This document shows, in pieces, positions 23,326 through 34,362 of a DNA stretch of 64,000 bases. Each line of letters opens with the position of its first letter. Position 1 is the stretch's first letter. Source of the DNA: Monomorium pharaonis (lineage: Eukaryota > Arthropoda > Insecta > Hymenoptera > Formicidae). Location of the stretch: contig NC_050475.1 of the NCBI RefSeq assembly GCF_013373865.1, positions 10,002,021 to 10,066,020 on the forward strand, given 5' to 3'. A program made the position numbers and the translations under genes. The notes beneath the pieces were generated by a model. That model did no database searches. It was not told the DNA's origin and saw only the letters and a program-made list of their open reading frames with translations.

Positions 23326-25032
23326 CCCATTCGGCAAGTAATGTTGTTGAAATATTGTAATATTTGAAAATGGTACATAAATATTTCGTTAATATTTTAA
23401 TTGTAACTTTGCATGTAAAATATTTTAAAAATAAATCTGCACCATATTTTTATAATAATGCAAATGTAATATTTCTGAAATCTTTGAGAGAAGATAAAAA
23501 AGTTTGCTTTCATATTGTATGGCTCCGTAATATTACAAAAGAAATGTAAGAAATGCATTATTTCAAAAATATTTCTGGAAAATTATAAAGTAATATTAAT
23601 ATTTCTTACAATGAATATTTCTGCAAAATATCAAACGCAACATTGCATTTAAAGTATTTCTAAAAAATTTCTGAAGGATTGTGTAAGTAATAAAAATTTA
23701 AATTGCTGAAAATAAATTTCTGCAATACTGCACAAGAAATATTGCAAATATAATGATTTAGAAACATTTCTGAATGTTTAAAATTGACATAAAAACATAT
23801 TCTCTATATAATTATACAGTTAATAATGGTAACTTTAAAGTATACATGAATAAACAATAAAAAAGTACCTTATTTTAATGTGCATATATTATTTTATTTA
23901 ATACTTTATAAATATTTAGTACTTTATTGCAATAACTACTGAAATATTACCTTTTTAACACTTATAGATTCCTCGATGCGTTCTCATTCATATAAGTTAA
24001 AAAAATTAATATCTTGATTACTATTGCAACATTGCAAAATAATATAAGACTTTTACTTCAATCCTTTCTATCTTTCTAGCTATTGTACACTTTAGAGCAT
24101 TCACTCTAAATATTTATTTTTTTTTTATTGTTTTTTTATGTAACAAATCTTTTTTTACGATATATTACTTTTTTGTAACGTTATAAGATAAATTTCTTTT
24201 TTTTAATTTTTACTAAAACAAAATAAAGTTTTAAAAAATTATGACAAAATGGAAGTGTTCTGTTACAAATTTCTATAATAATGCAAATCTATAAACCTTT
24301 ATTAAAGTAAACCTTTATTAACATAATCAATGTATTAAACATTTTTAAAATATATTTATTTTAAAACTGTTGTATTACATAAAAATAAGATTGCTTACAT
24401 TTAAAAAATATTATTGTAATATAATAATAATAATTGAAATAGAACCGATAAAACTATCAAAAATAAATATACAAATAAGATTGCCTATATTAATCTATAA
24501 CAGATCTTGGTGCTAAAAAATTTATAATTTTTATTATTTCTAACTCATATATATGAACTGTGCGCATTTTATCAGTCTTGAAATAGTCACTAAATATAGA
24601 CTGACAAGAATGCGACATAGTTCATAAGAAATAGTAAAAATTACACAAATTATTCAGTACCAAAACCCGCTATAAACCAATATAGACAATTTAATTTTTA
24701 TCTTCACATTTAACAATTTCATCGATCCTGTTTTAATTATTATTATATTACAATAATATTTTTTAATTGTATCTGCAATTTCTTGGATAAAATGTATTTA
24801 AGATTTTTTCTGAAATGTTTCTGCTATCTGCATAGATATGTTTTGGAAATATTTCAGTAATATTATCGAAATGTTACTAAAATCTTTCAAAAAGATTGCA
24901 CTTGAAATGATCGCGGACATTAAAACATTGCAGAAGTGTTGCAGAAATAATCGTGAAATATTTCCGTGATATTGCTGTATACAGTGTAACATTTTAAATA
25001 AAATATTTTAGAAACATTACATGCCAAGTGGT
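23326..25032. mobile_element. Nested TIR element inside the Harbinger copy
   Basis: The left end ACCCATTCGGCAAGTAATGT is mirrored at the right end as ACATTACATGCCAAGTGGTT. Next to both ends are repeated AAATATTTCTG / CAGAAATATTT motifs in opposite orientation (23360-23790 and 24800-25000). No transposase ORF. Family not recognised. Confidence 0.45.
23965..24110. mobile_element. Degraded fragment of the ACAGGGTGTC MITE
   Basis: GATTCCTCGATGCGTTCTCA, then TTAATATCTTGATTA, AAGACTTTTA and ATCCTTTCTATCTTTCTAG, follow the order of the right half of the 18974-19384 element with about 25 percent mismatch by eye. Confidence 0.45.
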
Positions 25033-25263
25033 TACATATTATAATAGCAACAAAATGTTTATAAAATTTCTTATTGAATTTTCTAGTGAGTTACACAAAT
25101 AACAGTGTAAAATAGTGAATTATTTTATTCTTGTTGTCTTACAGAATGAACAAGAATGAAATAATTTACCATGTTATAGTAACTGTATTAGTAGCTGTGT
25201 TAGTAGCTATGTAATTTATTAGAAATCACCTATCCATTATTTTTTATTTTCTATTTTTTTTAA

Positions 25264-26770
25264 ACTGTTGCCGCAAAAATTTGAATTCGTTTTGGGAGAA
25301 ATTGTAGAAAGACTACAGAGAATTGTAAATAGTATCAAATGATACAATCAAATGATACCACCAGAGAAGCAACTTTTAATTGCTTTGTGACGTATGGCTA
25401 TACCAGATTCTTACAGGTATAAATAATCATATTTATATTACTAATAATTTTTATTAAATTAGTAATTTTTTAATTTATAATTAAATTATGATCTCTTTCT
25501 TCATGCACAAGGTTATGAATTAATCAATTTATTTTAGGTCAATATACACTAAATTTGGTGTAGGAAAAGCCACTGCTATAAGAGCAGTACGATGAGTGAC
25601 AAAAATATTATGTTATCTTGCAGCAAGATTTACACAGTGGCCAAAAGAAACAAGGACTATAGAAATAATGCAGGGTTTTGCTCACATTGGTACTTTTCCG
25701 CAAACTTGAAACGATTGATGGCACGCAATCAATGTACCTGCTCCTAAAGAAAATCCCGAGGCTTACATAAATAGGAAAGGCCATCATTTTATCCAAACCT
25801 AGGTTTTTAATTTTTTATTTTTGTTTAACTTATTTTTTTATTCTTTTAATTCTAAAGGAATATTTATATAGATTGCAATTATTAACGTATTACGTTACTC
25901 AATTTGGTTACTTATGAATGGCAACGTGCTTGAAACTTTATGGCATAAGTTACTACATAAAGGTTTCTTAAATATATTTGTAAAGAATAAGAGTCTATCC
26001 AGAAAAAGAGTATAAATATAAACATAAGAAAATTGATTAGTTCGTAAGCTTGTGCATAAAGAAAGAGATCAGTCGATTTTCTTATGCATATGTTAATACA
26101 TTTATGCAAGTTTGCCTGAATAGAAGCCCATGGCACATAATGCTTTTTTCATACTGTTTGCAAGGTTCTGTGCTAACAAATTGGTAGATGAAATGATAAT
26201 CATTTTGTCTGCCGATTCACTAACACAGGCCTGTAAACAATTCAGCAAGCAAAAAAGCATCGTGTGTCGTAAGCATAATATAAATTAATAATAATTTTTG
26301 TTTGCAGATAGTTTGTCATCATAAGCGTCTTTTTACACATGTGTATGTATGGAACGTAGGTTCTGTAGATGATGCACGTGTGTTTAGATTATCAAGCTTG
26401 CAAAACTAAATTTCAGACCCGGCAAAATTTTCTCGCGAAAATTATTTAATAGAAGACGCTACGTATCCCCTTTTAAAACGATTAATGGTGCCGTACACCG
26501 ACAACAGCATCTCACACAGCGTCAAAAAAACTATAATTTTTGTCTTTCGTCTTTCCGTACGACTATTGAAAGAGCTATTGATTTGCTGAAGGGACGCTAG
26601 AGAAGCCTTCTTCATCATTTAGCTATGGGATTTGTCAAGCACATTCCTAATCATTTTCTCGCATGTTGTGTGCTACACAAAACATATGTTTGATAAGAAA
26701 TGATGATTTAGAGATAATAATAAATGATGAGGAAGCAGCACATTCTCTACAATTATAAATTAGAGGACGC
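25264..26770 (+). pseudogene. PIF/Harbinger transposase, broken
   Basis: Three exons by splice signals. 25264-25416 carries PPEKQLLIAL, stop, RMAIPDSYR (donor GTATAA). 25538 to about 25800 carries TKFGVGKATAIRAVR, stop, VTKILCYLAARFTQWPKETR, MQGFAHIGTFP, then after a frame change INVPAPKENPEAYINRKGHH. 26308 to about 26760 carries LFTHVYVWNVGSVDDARVFR, ENYLIEDATYPLLKRLMVPY, and after another shift KNYNFCLSSFRTTIERAIDL, LLKGR and IPNHFLACCVLHKTYV. These are the helix-turn-helix, the DDE segments and the C-terminal helix of DDE_Tnp_4 nucleases. The D in VDDARVFR and in EDATYP are the expected second-segment residues. The first catalytic Asp region (IDGTH) is disrupted by the frame shift. Several in-frame stops (TGA from Arg/Trp codons) exclude function. 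A hairpin MITE (26132-26268) lies in the last intron. Confidence 0.82.
26132..26268. mobile_element. Hairpin MITE, CACACGATGCTTTTTTG family, copy 1
   Basis: GGCACATAATGCTTTTTT at the left is mirrored by AAAAAAGCATCGTGTGTCG at the right. The interior pairs through CTAACAAATTGGTAGATGAAATGAT and its inverse. About 85 percent alike by eye to 27980-28121. Confidence 0.65.
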
Positions 26771-27604
26771 AATAGAGGTGAAGCAAAGGCAAAAAGAGAC
26801 TTAATATGTGCCACTCTTCGTATGAGAGATGTATAAAATATGTATATATATATGTATAATGTATATATATACACACTAGTAATAATAATATAAATATTAG
26901 TGAATTTTTATGTGATATAAGTAGTATAAGATGTACTTTTAGCAACATGAAAATAAAAACTTTATATTGTAAATAATTATAATTACAACTTAAAATTTAG
27001 TAGATGCTTAACAACGCAAATTGCTATGTATGTCCATATATACATATTACAATACTATTAAAATAAGTTTTATTATATTAAATACTAATTATTATAAAAA
27101 TACATACGAGGAAACATATATTTTTATTGCAATTTATATATTATAACATAAAATTACTTTTTGTAATAATTTTTGTAAATGTGGTATTTTTCTACTTATA
27201 ATAAAACTTCTTTATATTGTAATAAACTTATTATTTTATATTGTAATGTAGCAAAATAAAAAGAAAATTATCTTCTCCTTCGATAAAAAAGATTGCAAAC
27301 TACTGAAACAAAAATTACACTTACAACAAATATAATCACAGAAATATATAAATAACAGAATTACATCAATACAGAATATTTATCAATACAAATTAATTGT
27401 TTTTGTTAACAATTCTTTCCAATATATCTAAGAACCGGTCTTGTCTTGAAATTCTTCATGCATTTTTTTTCTTTCTTCTTTGCTTTCTTGCGCAGTTGTA
27501 AGAAATTTCTCTAATGCAGTTTCTTCTGACTTGAATTACTTTCTGACCTGAAATAAGAGAGAAAATAAAGATCAATTATATCTCAAGTATATGTAAAGGT
27601 ACAT
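26771..27604. other. AT-rich DNA inside the Harbinger element
   Basis: A TATA run at about 26838-26872; otherwise no coding sequence, TIR or tandem array identified. Confidence 0.4.
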
Positions 27605-27769
27605 TCAGATCTTGATAAAAAGTAAAAAGATAAAAAATCAAAATTCGTGCTGGCAACCAACAGTTTCTGCTTCTCTTTTTACACAGAAACTATTAACTAT
27701 CAGCCCAAATTCTGTTTTTTATTTTTTCTGCTTTTTAATTTTCTATTTATATATATAAGGTCTGAATGC
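27605..27769. mobile_element. Hairpin MITE (CATTCAGA termini)
   Basis: CATTCAGATCTTGATAAAAA at the left and its imperfect inverse ending AAGGTCTGAATG at the right. Internal arms carry AGTTTCTG / CAGAAACT. About 165 bp, no ORF. Confidence 0.5.
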
Positions 27770-27979
27770 GACCTAATATATTATAAAATATACTATAAAA
27801 TATATTTGTAAAATCTTTTAGCTCGACTATAAATAAATATTGGGTGCTTTCCAGCAATCGACACAGATGACAAGATGAATCATTTCATCCTTGTTTAATA
27901 TTCAACAACAAAGATAAAACAATTTCTGTATCATCTGTGTAGGATCTTGCTAGATTACATCTAATTCTTAAGCCTCCGT

Positions 27980-28121
27980 CATACGATGCTTTTCTACTTG
28001 CTGAATTGGTTGCAAGCTCCTGTGCTAACAAATTGGTAAACAGAATGATTATCATTCTGTCTACCGATTCGCTAGCACGGGGAGCCTGTATGCAATCCAG
28101 CAGACAAAAAAGCATCGTGTG
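27980..28121. mobile_element. Hairpin MITE, CACACGATGCTTTTTTG family, copy 2
   Basis: CATACGATGCTTTT at the left is mirrored by AAAAAGCATCGTGTG at the right. The arms pair almost throughout (TGCAAGCTCCTGTGCTA with TAGCACGGGGAGCCTGTATGC; CAGAATGAT with ATCATTCTG). It lies inside the last exon of the Myb/SANT-like pseudogene without interrupting its frame. Confidence 0.7.
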
Positions 28122-28342
28122 CCATGGACCTTGCTTACGTTTTCTACGTCTTTCAGAAGTAGAAGGAGATAGAGATCTTGCAGAAGAACTATTGTTGGAA
28201 GTAGAACTCGAAGATGGTATACTATTGCAAGTATCCAGTGTTAAAACAGTCACCCATGGTTTTTGACCAAATATTTCATCCATAATCTGCAAAATAACAT
28301 AGCTCACAATTTTATTCAATTGATGTTTTAAGCATATAAGCT

Positions 28343-28481
28343 CATGGTACACACGGCATCATTAATCCCTAGTCATACTAACTAGTCCAGATTGTCTTTC
28401 TCTTTCTACATACTTTCATATCAAAAGAAAGAGATATACTTTGAACTAGTGTAATTACGGCTAAGCATTAATGATACCATG
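28343..28481. mobile_element. Hairpin MITE in an intron of the SANT gene
   Basis: CATGGTACACACGGCATCAT at the left and ATTAATGATACCATG at the right, with internal arms ACTAACTAGT...CTTTCTCTTTC and AAAGAAAGAGATA...ACTAGTGTAATTA. About 139 bp. Confidence 0.5.
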
Positions 28482-28499
28482 TACGTGATATTTTGTTTG

Positions 28500-28960
28500 T
28501 TGCTACTTCTATGCAAATTAGAAAATAATTCAAAAACTGAGTAGGAAAAACAATTATTCAGTAAAGAAAAAATGTATAAAACTGGCAAATTAAGATTGAT
28601 TGTTAGCTCGTTAATAAAAAGCAAATCCAGCTAGTAATCCAGCAAATACAATAGCCATCGTGTGCTATTAGCTTTATGTGGGATTCACATCGCGTCCAAT
28701 GTACAATATACAACATCCAATAGTGGAGTTCTTTTTCTAGAGTGTAGCATCTCTAGAAAATATTCTTCTCTATTAGAACTGCGTTTGGAAACATTACTCG
28801 AGTGTCTCCGTGTATCATGTCCTCATTGTTCACCGAATGTTAAACAGGGATAAAATGGTACACAAAGGCACTCGATGTTTTCCAAACGCAACCTAGGTAT
28901 CGGATAGTTTAAGAATCCTCCATTATTCTTCAGTTTTATAATAAATAAATTATATATAGC
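28500..28960. other. Intronic DNA with an imperfect inverted repeat
   Basis: GCGTTTGGAAACATTACTCG at about 28782 is mirrored by CACTCGATGTTTTCCAAACGC at about 28870. A third fragment of the hairpin MITE (CCAGCAAATACAATAGCCAT then CGTGTG) lies at about 28637. No gene recognised. Confidence 0.45.
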
Positions 28961-29897
28961 AATTTCTGTACCTCAAAATAGGGCCAAATGCGTCTGTTAT
29001 AGCCACTTTTATTATTGTGGTCTTTAATACTTTTATACGTTTTTTTTTAATCCGTTGAGTTTACTTTTGCATTTTGTAATCCAGTTATATTATATGACTT
29101 TTCTTTTAATTTTTTAGAAATTATTTCTCAAAACCTTTTTATAAAAGTTTTTTTTGTATTTAATAAATTTTCATGCTCTATGTATGCTGCCAACAATAAT
29201 TTTACCGTCTACCCATCTAAAAGCATCTAAAAAAAATACACATTTATCACACATGTGTAAATATAATCCAAAAATTTAATATCAAAAATTTATTCGACAA
29301 AATATGTAAATATGAAAGAATATAAATTATACACCATTAACTTCATCGACATTGGTTATGCATTATGTTTTGTACAGCATTTTCTTCTATATTTTTTGCA
29401 TTCTCTTCTACATTAGTTATTCTTGCATTAGCAAGCAACTGCGCTCTGTATTGTAAATCTTAAAAAATAAAAAAAGTTTTATGCAAATTACAATAAATAT
29501 CCTATAAATAATTTACAATAAATAACCCCATAAAATATTTACCTGTTAAAGCACGAGCATATTTTTCTTGCATGAGGTTAAACACGTACGTTGTAGTTTC
29601 TTCATCAGTAAGATGTAATTCCGACATTTTTTCAATTTTCGCTAATTTACTTTAAGTTTTCCGCCAATGTTGGCAAATGCTTCAGCTATCCTATCTCTTG
29701 AGTTGAGGCGTTTGGAGGACATTGGGAGCGAAAACAATGACGTCATTGATGACGTTGTATCTACTCAGAACTATTTGAAGCGCCAAGTGGACCATCTGTA
29801 GCGCTGCTACAAATGCTCTGTAGCATTTGAAGCGCCTAATAGACCGCACCCAAAAATCACGCAAATAAATATAAGCACAAAGCTCCAGCTTTAACTG

Positions 29898-30642
29898 ACA
29901 AGGGAACCTCGCGAACTCGAAAATTCTGATTTTAATGAAACTTGGCATAAAGGAGGGGGTAGAGGGGGTAAATATATGAATTTAGAAATTTATCGTAGCT
30001 GCCCATAAACGGTTTAAAGGGGTGAAACCACCCTTCAAAGACTGAGACATTTTTTGTTTTCCGGATATATCTCGTAAACTAAACAAAATATTAAAAAATG
30101 TTTTATACAAAAGTTTTACAATAAAAGTACTTCTATCTAACTACAGTAATTAAATTAAAAAAATATTTTTTTAAACAATTGTTTTTTAATTAAAAAATGT
30201 TTTTTTCAGTGCATAGTGTAGAGCAGATTTTTGCTTTTTCCGATATATCTCGAAAAGTATTGGAGACATTAAAAAATGTTTTATGCAAAAGTTTTATGGT
30301 AACAATATCTCTATCTAACTACATGAATAAAATTTTGAAAAAAAAATTTTTTTTTAAATTAAAAAAAATTGTTAAAAAATTTTTTTTTAAATTTAATTAC
30401 TGTAGTTAGATAGAAGTACTTTTATTGTAAAACTTTTGTATAAAACATTTTTTAATATTTTGTTTAGTTTACGAGATATATCGAGAAAACGAAAAATGTC
30501 TCAATCTTTGAAGGGTGGTTTCACTCCTTTAAACCGTTTTTGGGTAGCTACGATAAATTTCTAAATTCATGTATTTATCCCCTCTACATTTATGCCAAGT
30601 TTCATTAAAATCAGAATTTTCGAGTTCGCGAGGTTCCCTTGT
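29898..30642. mobile_element. Foldback element (745 bp)
   Basis: Centre near 30270. The left arm ACAAGGGAACCTCGCGAACT...GAAACTTGGCATAAA is mirrored on the right by TTTATGCCAAGTTTC...AGTTCGCGAGGTTCCCTTGT. The arms extend about 290 bp, including CTCGTAAACTAAACAAAATA and CTACAGTAATTAAATT, with only scattered differences. The middle has a second, looser repeat (TATCTCGAAAAGTATTGGAG). No ORF of note. The pairing may continue outward (AGCTTTAACTG / AGTAAGCTAAAGC), giving about 29880-30661. Confidence 0.8.
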
Positions 30643-31055
30643 GAGTAAGCTAAAGCATATTGTATATTAGTTGTTTTCACAACTTGTTCAACTTATATCC
30701 TTTTATTTAAAAAAGTAAGGTTTTACCATATCATCTTCATGTAAGAGTACGAAGTATTTATTATTTCTATATATTACTTATTACTATATTTAAATTATTA
30801 TCAAACATTTTTTTTAATTTTATACATCAATATTTATCATCAATATTATAAAGAAAATATTTTTAAATATTTTTGAGTAACAAGCAAAATGTATACAACA
30901 GTTTTTTATATCCAGAATACATATAAAGAAAACTATATAACAAAAATAACAAAAGAAATTATAAATTATTAATAAGATGATAATGATAAATAAAATTCTC
31001 CATCTATCCACAACGTTTAACAATAAGACAAGAAATTCAATCGTGTTGAACCAAC
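30643..31055. other. AT-rich DNA
   Basis: No feature recognised between the foldback element and the CpG-rich region that follows. Confidence 0.4.
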
Positions 31056-31700
31056 GTGGATAAACGGTTTCTCACAGCGGTTTTGATAATTTCACGATCT
31101 CGTTTCGTGTCAAGTCCGCGAGCTAACCTCACCGGCAAACCCTTCGTTGCATCGGGACGCGTCCCGGGGGACGCGTCGATCCTCGAGCGAAAGTCGACAA
31201 GGGTCCGCGAGTCATTAATCGATACAGCGCGAATAAAGGAGCGCCTCGCGATTATATTCGCGATATCTCTCTACCCACGTTGCAGCCGTGCTGTACGTCT
31301 TGGAGTCCGTGACAGGCAGGCAAGTAAGTAGGTAGGTAGGCAGGCAGGCAGGCAGGCAGGCAGGCAGACAGGCAGACAGCCGCCGCCATTGGGAAGGGCC
31401 ACCACCGTTGCTAGTGCCGCTGCTGATGCGATGGGTAGTCGAGAGGGTAGAGAGGATTGTGGGAGGAAAGTCGAGGGAGATCCCGAGGGACCGCGTACCC
31501 AGGGTAGTTCTGACGCGGACTCAGACTCCCAAGAGACACGAGCATCCGCCGGTGACGACGCCGCCGAGCCCCCTCCGGCGCCGTCAGCGAGGCACCTGCC
31601 TCCTAAAGGACTCGGGAATATTGCAAAGGACCTTTGGTACTTGTCATGCCGATTCTGCGCGCGTTTGTCAACCTGCAGCTTCAAAGTAATGTAATTTTCG
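31056..31700 (+). CDS. CpG-rich region; possible first coding exon, strand uncertain
   Basis: GC/CpG content rises sharply over about 640 bp. A (GGCA)n array lies at 31311-31378. After it a plus-strand frame (31389-31694; internal ATG at 31431) is open: MGSREGREDCGRKVEGDPEG, then a Ser/Asp-rich stretch (SSDADSDSQETRASAGDDAA), EPPPAPSARHLPPKGLGNIA, then KDLW. This resembles a disordered N-terminal region. A possible donor is CAAA|GTAATG at about 31686. The minus strand is also open over 31271-31717 with a Ser/Ala/Pro-rich product, so the coding strand cannot be settled by eye, and the region may be promoter or 5' untranslated sequence. No domain is recognised. Confidence 0.3.
31311..31378. repeat. 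(GGCA)n tetranucleotide array
   Basis: GGCA/GTAG units passing into clean GGCA repeats; lies directly upstream of the candidate exon. Confidence 0.9.
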
Positions 31701-31987
31701 ATTCGGGAAAAATGCAAAAAAATATCCTATCACAATATTATACATCCCCCCCCTGCATTATTAAAAATAATTCTTTTATAAATTTTTCTACGCGTTCAAG
31801 TAAACTTGTTAAGTATATGCAAGCATGCACGTGCAAGTTTATTGGAGTGTTCAAATAATAAAATTGTACGTATAGCCATTTGGAATTACGCAAGTAAAAA
31901 TCATTTGATATAAATACTTATGCTAAATTAATTTGCTCAAATAAACCGGAATGCAATTGTGTGATCAATTTAAATATATCGAGAGTT
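31701..31987. other. AT-rich DNA
   Basis: Nothing recognised up to the TACCCGAGTAG terminus. Confidence 0.4.
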
Positions 31988-32744
31988 ACCCGAGTAGAAT
32001 TTCATCTAGTACGTCTGACTTAAAACCTAATACCAGATAGTATTAGCTACATAGAGTTTTCTAGTTGGTACTAGCCCGCTTCTGGTTGAGTATTCGTAAT
32101 CAGTTGTGATCTAGTTGATCATACATGATGTATGATGTCTAGTATTTCTGTATGATGTCTAGTAATCATACAGAAATGACGATAATAGATGGCGCAGTTC
32201 TCTCAGAAAACATAAACTAGTTACAATCTAGTTACTAACAGTTATAAAATTGGGTTACACGACATTAGTCCGAAAACTAGATGGGGAAAATGTTGGTACC
32301 AACAAAATTCTCTAGGCAATACAATTTCAATTTTCACAGGTTAGTAACACTGTTGAAGTAGTAAATCTGCGAGTATGCGGAGACGTTTTGACATATGGGC
32401 GCGTCAAAAATGATAAATATTATATAAGTAAATTGTGACATGTAATTGAAATAACTGTTAAAAAATTACAACTGAATATTAAGTACATAGAGATGAACAA
32501 GATAAAAATTATTTTATATATTTATATGTAAGAGAATAAATTATAATATAATATTTTAATATATTATATTATACTAAATTACATTTATATTATATTATAT
32601 TATATTAAAGTAATTTTCAGTTCCTTTAATGTGTCTTGATAGACAAGATTTATGATCAACATGATCAACAGTGTTACTTCCCATCAAGTTTTCGGACATA
32701 GAGCTTATACTAATGGAGAGGCCATTGTTATATGCCGACAGTAA

Positions 32745-32883
32745 AGGCCTAAACACAATGCTAGGCAACAGAAAATAGGAACAGAAAATTAAGAAAAAAA
32801 AGAGAGAAGAAGATCCTTTCTCTCTTTCTCTTTTTCATTATTTCTATTCTTATTGCCTGTTGCCTGGCATTGTGTTTAGGCCC
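32745..32883. mobile_element. TAA-flanked MITE (139 bp), PIF/Harbinger-like
   Basis: TAA at 32742-32744 and 32884-32886. The terminal 26 bp are inverted with one internal mismatch: GGCCTAAACACAATGCTAGG at the left, CCTGGCATTGTGTTTAGGCC at the right. A TWA target duplication and short size fit a PIF/Harbinger MITE. It interrupts the left TIR of the MULE and is therefore younger. Confidence 0.8.
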
Positions 32884-33200
32884 TAAGAGAGTCCGCGCAG
32901 GGAGAATCAACAGAGACATGAATATATTCTCCTATATTCTGTCTCTTTTCGTGTTGGACATCCCCACCACTCCGTTTTCTAGAAGGAAAGAAGCGCACAT
33001 ACGAGCGGTACGAGCCTACTTAGGTCGTTACAGACCGATATCAAACAAAAATAACTAAAATTAATTTGACGTGTTACTATTTATAATGACAATAACTTGC
33101 TATATTTATAAAAGACGTTATGAAAAAAAGAGTTTGACATATCGTTTCATCTGAAAGTATGCATATTAACCTTTAGAGAACCGGCATTTTTTCATAAAAA

Positions 33201-33880
33201 TGTTGTGAGCACTCACAACCGATAATATAATATTGTATAATATAGAATATTAAAATTAAATTAAAAAAGATATTAAAATAGCTCGCCAAGAAAGGCTCGT
33301 TATCGCGAGATGTCAAGTGACACATGCCTCGTGCGCTGCCGGCTGGCCATCGTACCGGTCAACGCACTGGGCATCGCATGGAATTTAGCGAAATTCAGCT
33401 TAGCAACGATCATGCCACCGGAAAAGCATATTTGCGTTTTAGCAATTATTGCTAAGCTCGCGAATATTTCCCGCGCGCCGGATGCGCGCGATTATGATCA
33501 AATATGGTCGTGCGAAGGGCCCATTGCCCTACTATTATGCCAAATCCGCGGCACTACGTAAGCCGCTGCCGAACAGCGGGCCGCAGGATCAGTCATAGTC
33601 AATCAAACCGATACATGACCCGCGAGATTAGCATACGAACTTAGAATTTGGGACTTAGTTGTAACGCACCTCGAACGAGCGAATATACAGCGCGCTATCT
33701 CAGAGTCGCGCACCGTATCCTTTTAATTATCAAAAACAAGTGTGTCAGTGACTCGGGGACCCTGCCAACAAAAGCCTCCTTTCGCGAGTTCCTACTCGTA
33801 AGGCGGCAACGAACCCAACAAGATTATTTGTCGCACCGCAAGGTACGGCAAAATCATTTGTTGCACCGCAAAGTACAACA
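33201..33880. mobile_element. Candidate solo LTR inside the MULE
   Basis: CpG-rich block in AT-rich surroundings. Starts TGTTGTGAGC, the same ten bases as the solo LTR at 43042, and could end AAGTACAACA at 33880, giving TGTTG...CAACA termini. The flanks are AAAAA and AAAAT, too simple to prove a target duplication; an alternative end is CCCAACA at about 33820. The last 60 bp contain two 30-bp units (GTCGCACCGCAAGGTACGGC type). No retrotransposon coding sequence is nearby. Confidence 0.4.
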
Positions 33881-34362
33881 AAAATAGTGATTTTTTGGCC
33901 AAAATTTTGTACATATTTATAACGTATTATAATTTGTTGTGCAAAATTTTGTTCATCAATCTTCAGAGGACAAAATCTCTAAAAAACGAATAGGGAAAAA
34001 ATGACAAAACTTATATTGTTTAATAATGAATAAATATTACATAAATTATTAGATTTAATAAAAAGTGTTATTTAATTTAACTTTTCTAAAGTTTTAGAAC
34101 CTTTCTTTAGTTTTAATTTATATTTCTTAAATATTTACTTTAATATTTTTGAAAATTACAATTTTCAAATATTTTTAATATAAATATTATGTAGTATTTA
34201 TCTTATTTTATCACTTTTATTATTTATATGTATACTTGTGTTTCATTAATTATTTGTAAAGTTTAAGTGCAAATTTATATTTAAAAAGTAAGTTCATAAA
34301 ATTGGCAAAAAAAATAAATAAAATTACAGCTGCGAATATAGGTTTAAGTACATGTGTTACCT
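33881..34362. other. AT-rich interior of the MULE
   Basis: No gene or repeat structure identified. Confidence 0.4.

Larger units (their letters stand above)
27885..29627 (-). pseudogene. Myb/SANT-like accessory gene of the Harbinger element
   Basis: Four exons read leftward. 29627-29543: MSELHLTDEETTTYVFNLMQ then EKYARALT, donor GTAAAT. 29458-29335: joins in phase as DLQYRAQLLANARI, then ENAKNIEENAVQNIMHN, then a stop. 29226-28972: LLLAAYIEHENLLNTKKTF, IKRF, TGA where Trp is expected, EIISKKLKEKSYNITGLQ, KKTYKSIKDHNNKSG, RRIWPYFE. 28286-27885: IMDEIFGQKPWV, a Ser-rich linker, then a basic ERRRKRKQG. The third exon matches the trihelix/Myb-SANT-like DNA-binding domain (helix 1, W-x-x-I, YK-x-I-KDHN, R-x-W-P-F/Y-F-E) found in the second ORF of PIF/Harbinger elements, which in other systems escorts the transposase to the nucleus and TIRs. 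Stops show it is dead. The last ~45 residues derive from an inserted palindrome (27980-28121). Confidence 0.72.
22892..29851. mobile_element. PIF/Harbinger element, about 7 kb, decayed and nested
   Basis: The left end has GAGTACGGTCCAATTGCTGT at 22892. The right end, read inverted from 29851, has GGGTGCGGTCTATTAGGCGC. The two share CGGTC-AATT-GCT and TTCAAATGCTAC-type blocks over about 70 bp. Between them lie a Harbinger transposase on the plus strand (25264-26770) and a Myb/SANT-like gene on the minus strand (29627 to 27885). This two-gene content is characteristic of PIF/Harbinger. TAA precedes the left end (22888-22890), but a matching TAA on the right is not evident, so exact termini are uncertain. 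Later insertions (23326-25032, 26132-26268, 27605-27769, 27980-28121, 28343-28481) enlarged it. Confidence 0.6.
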
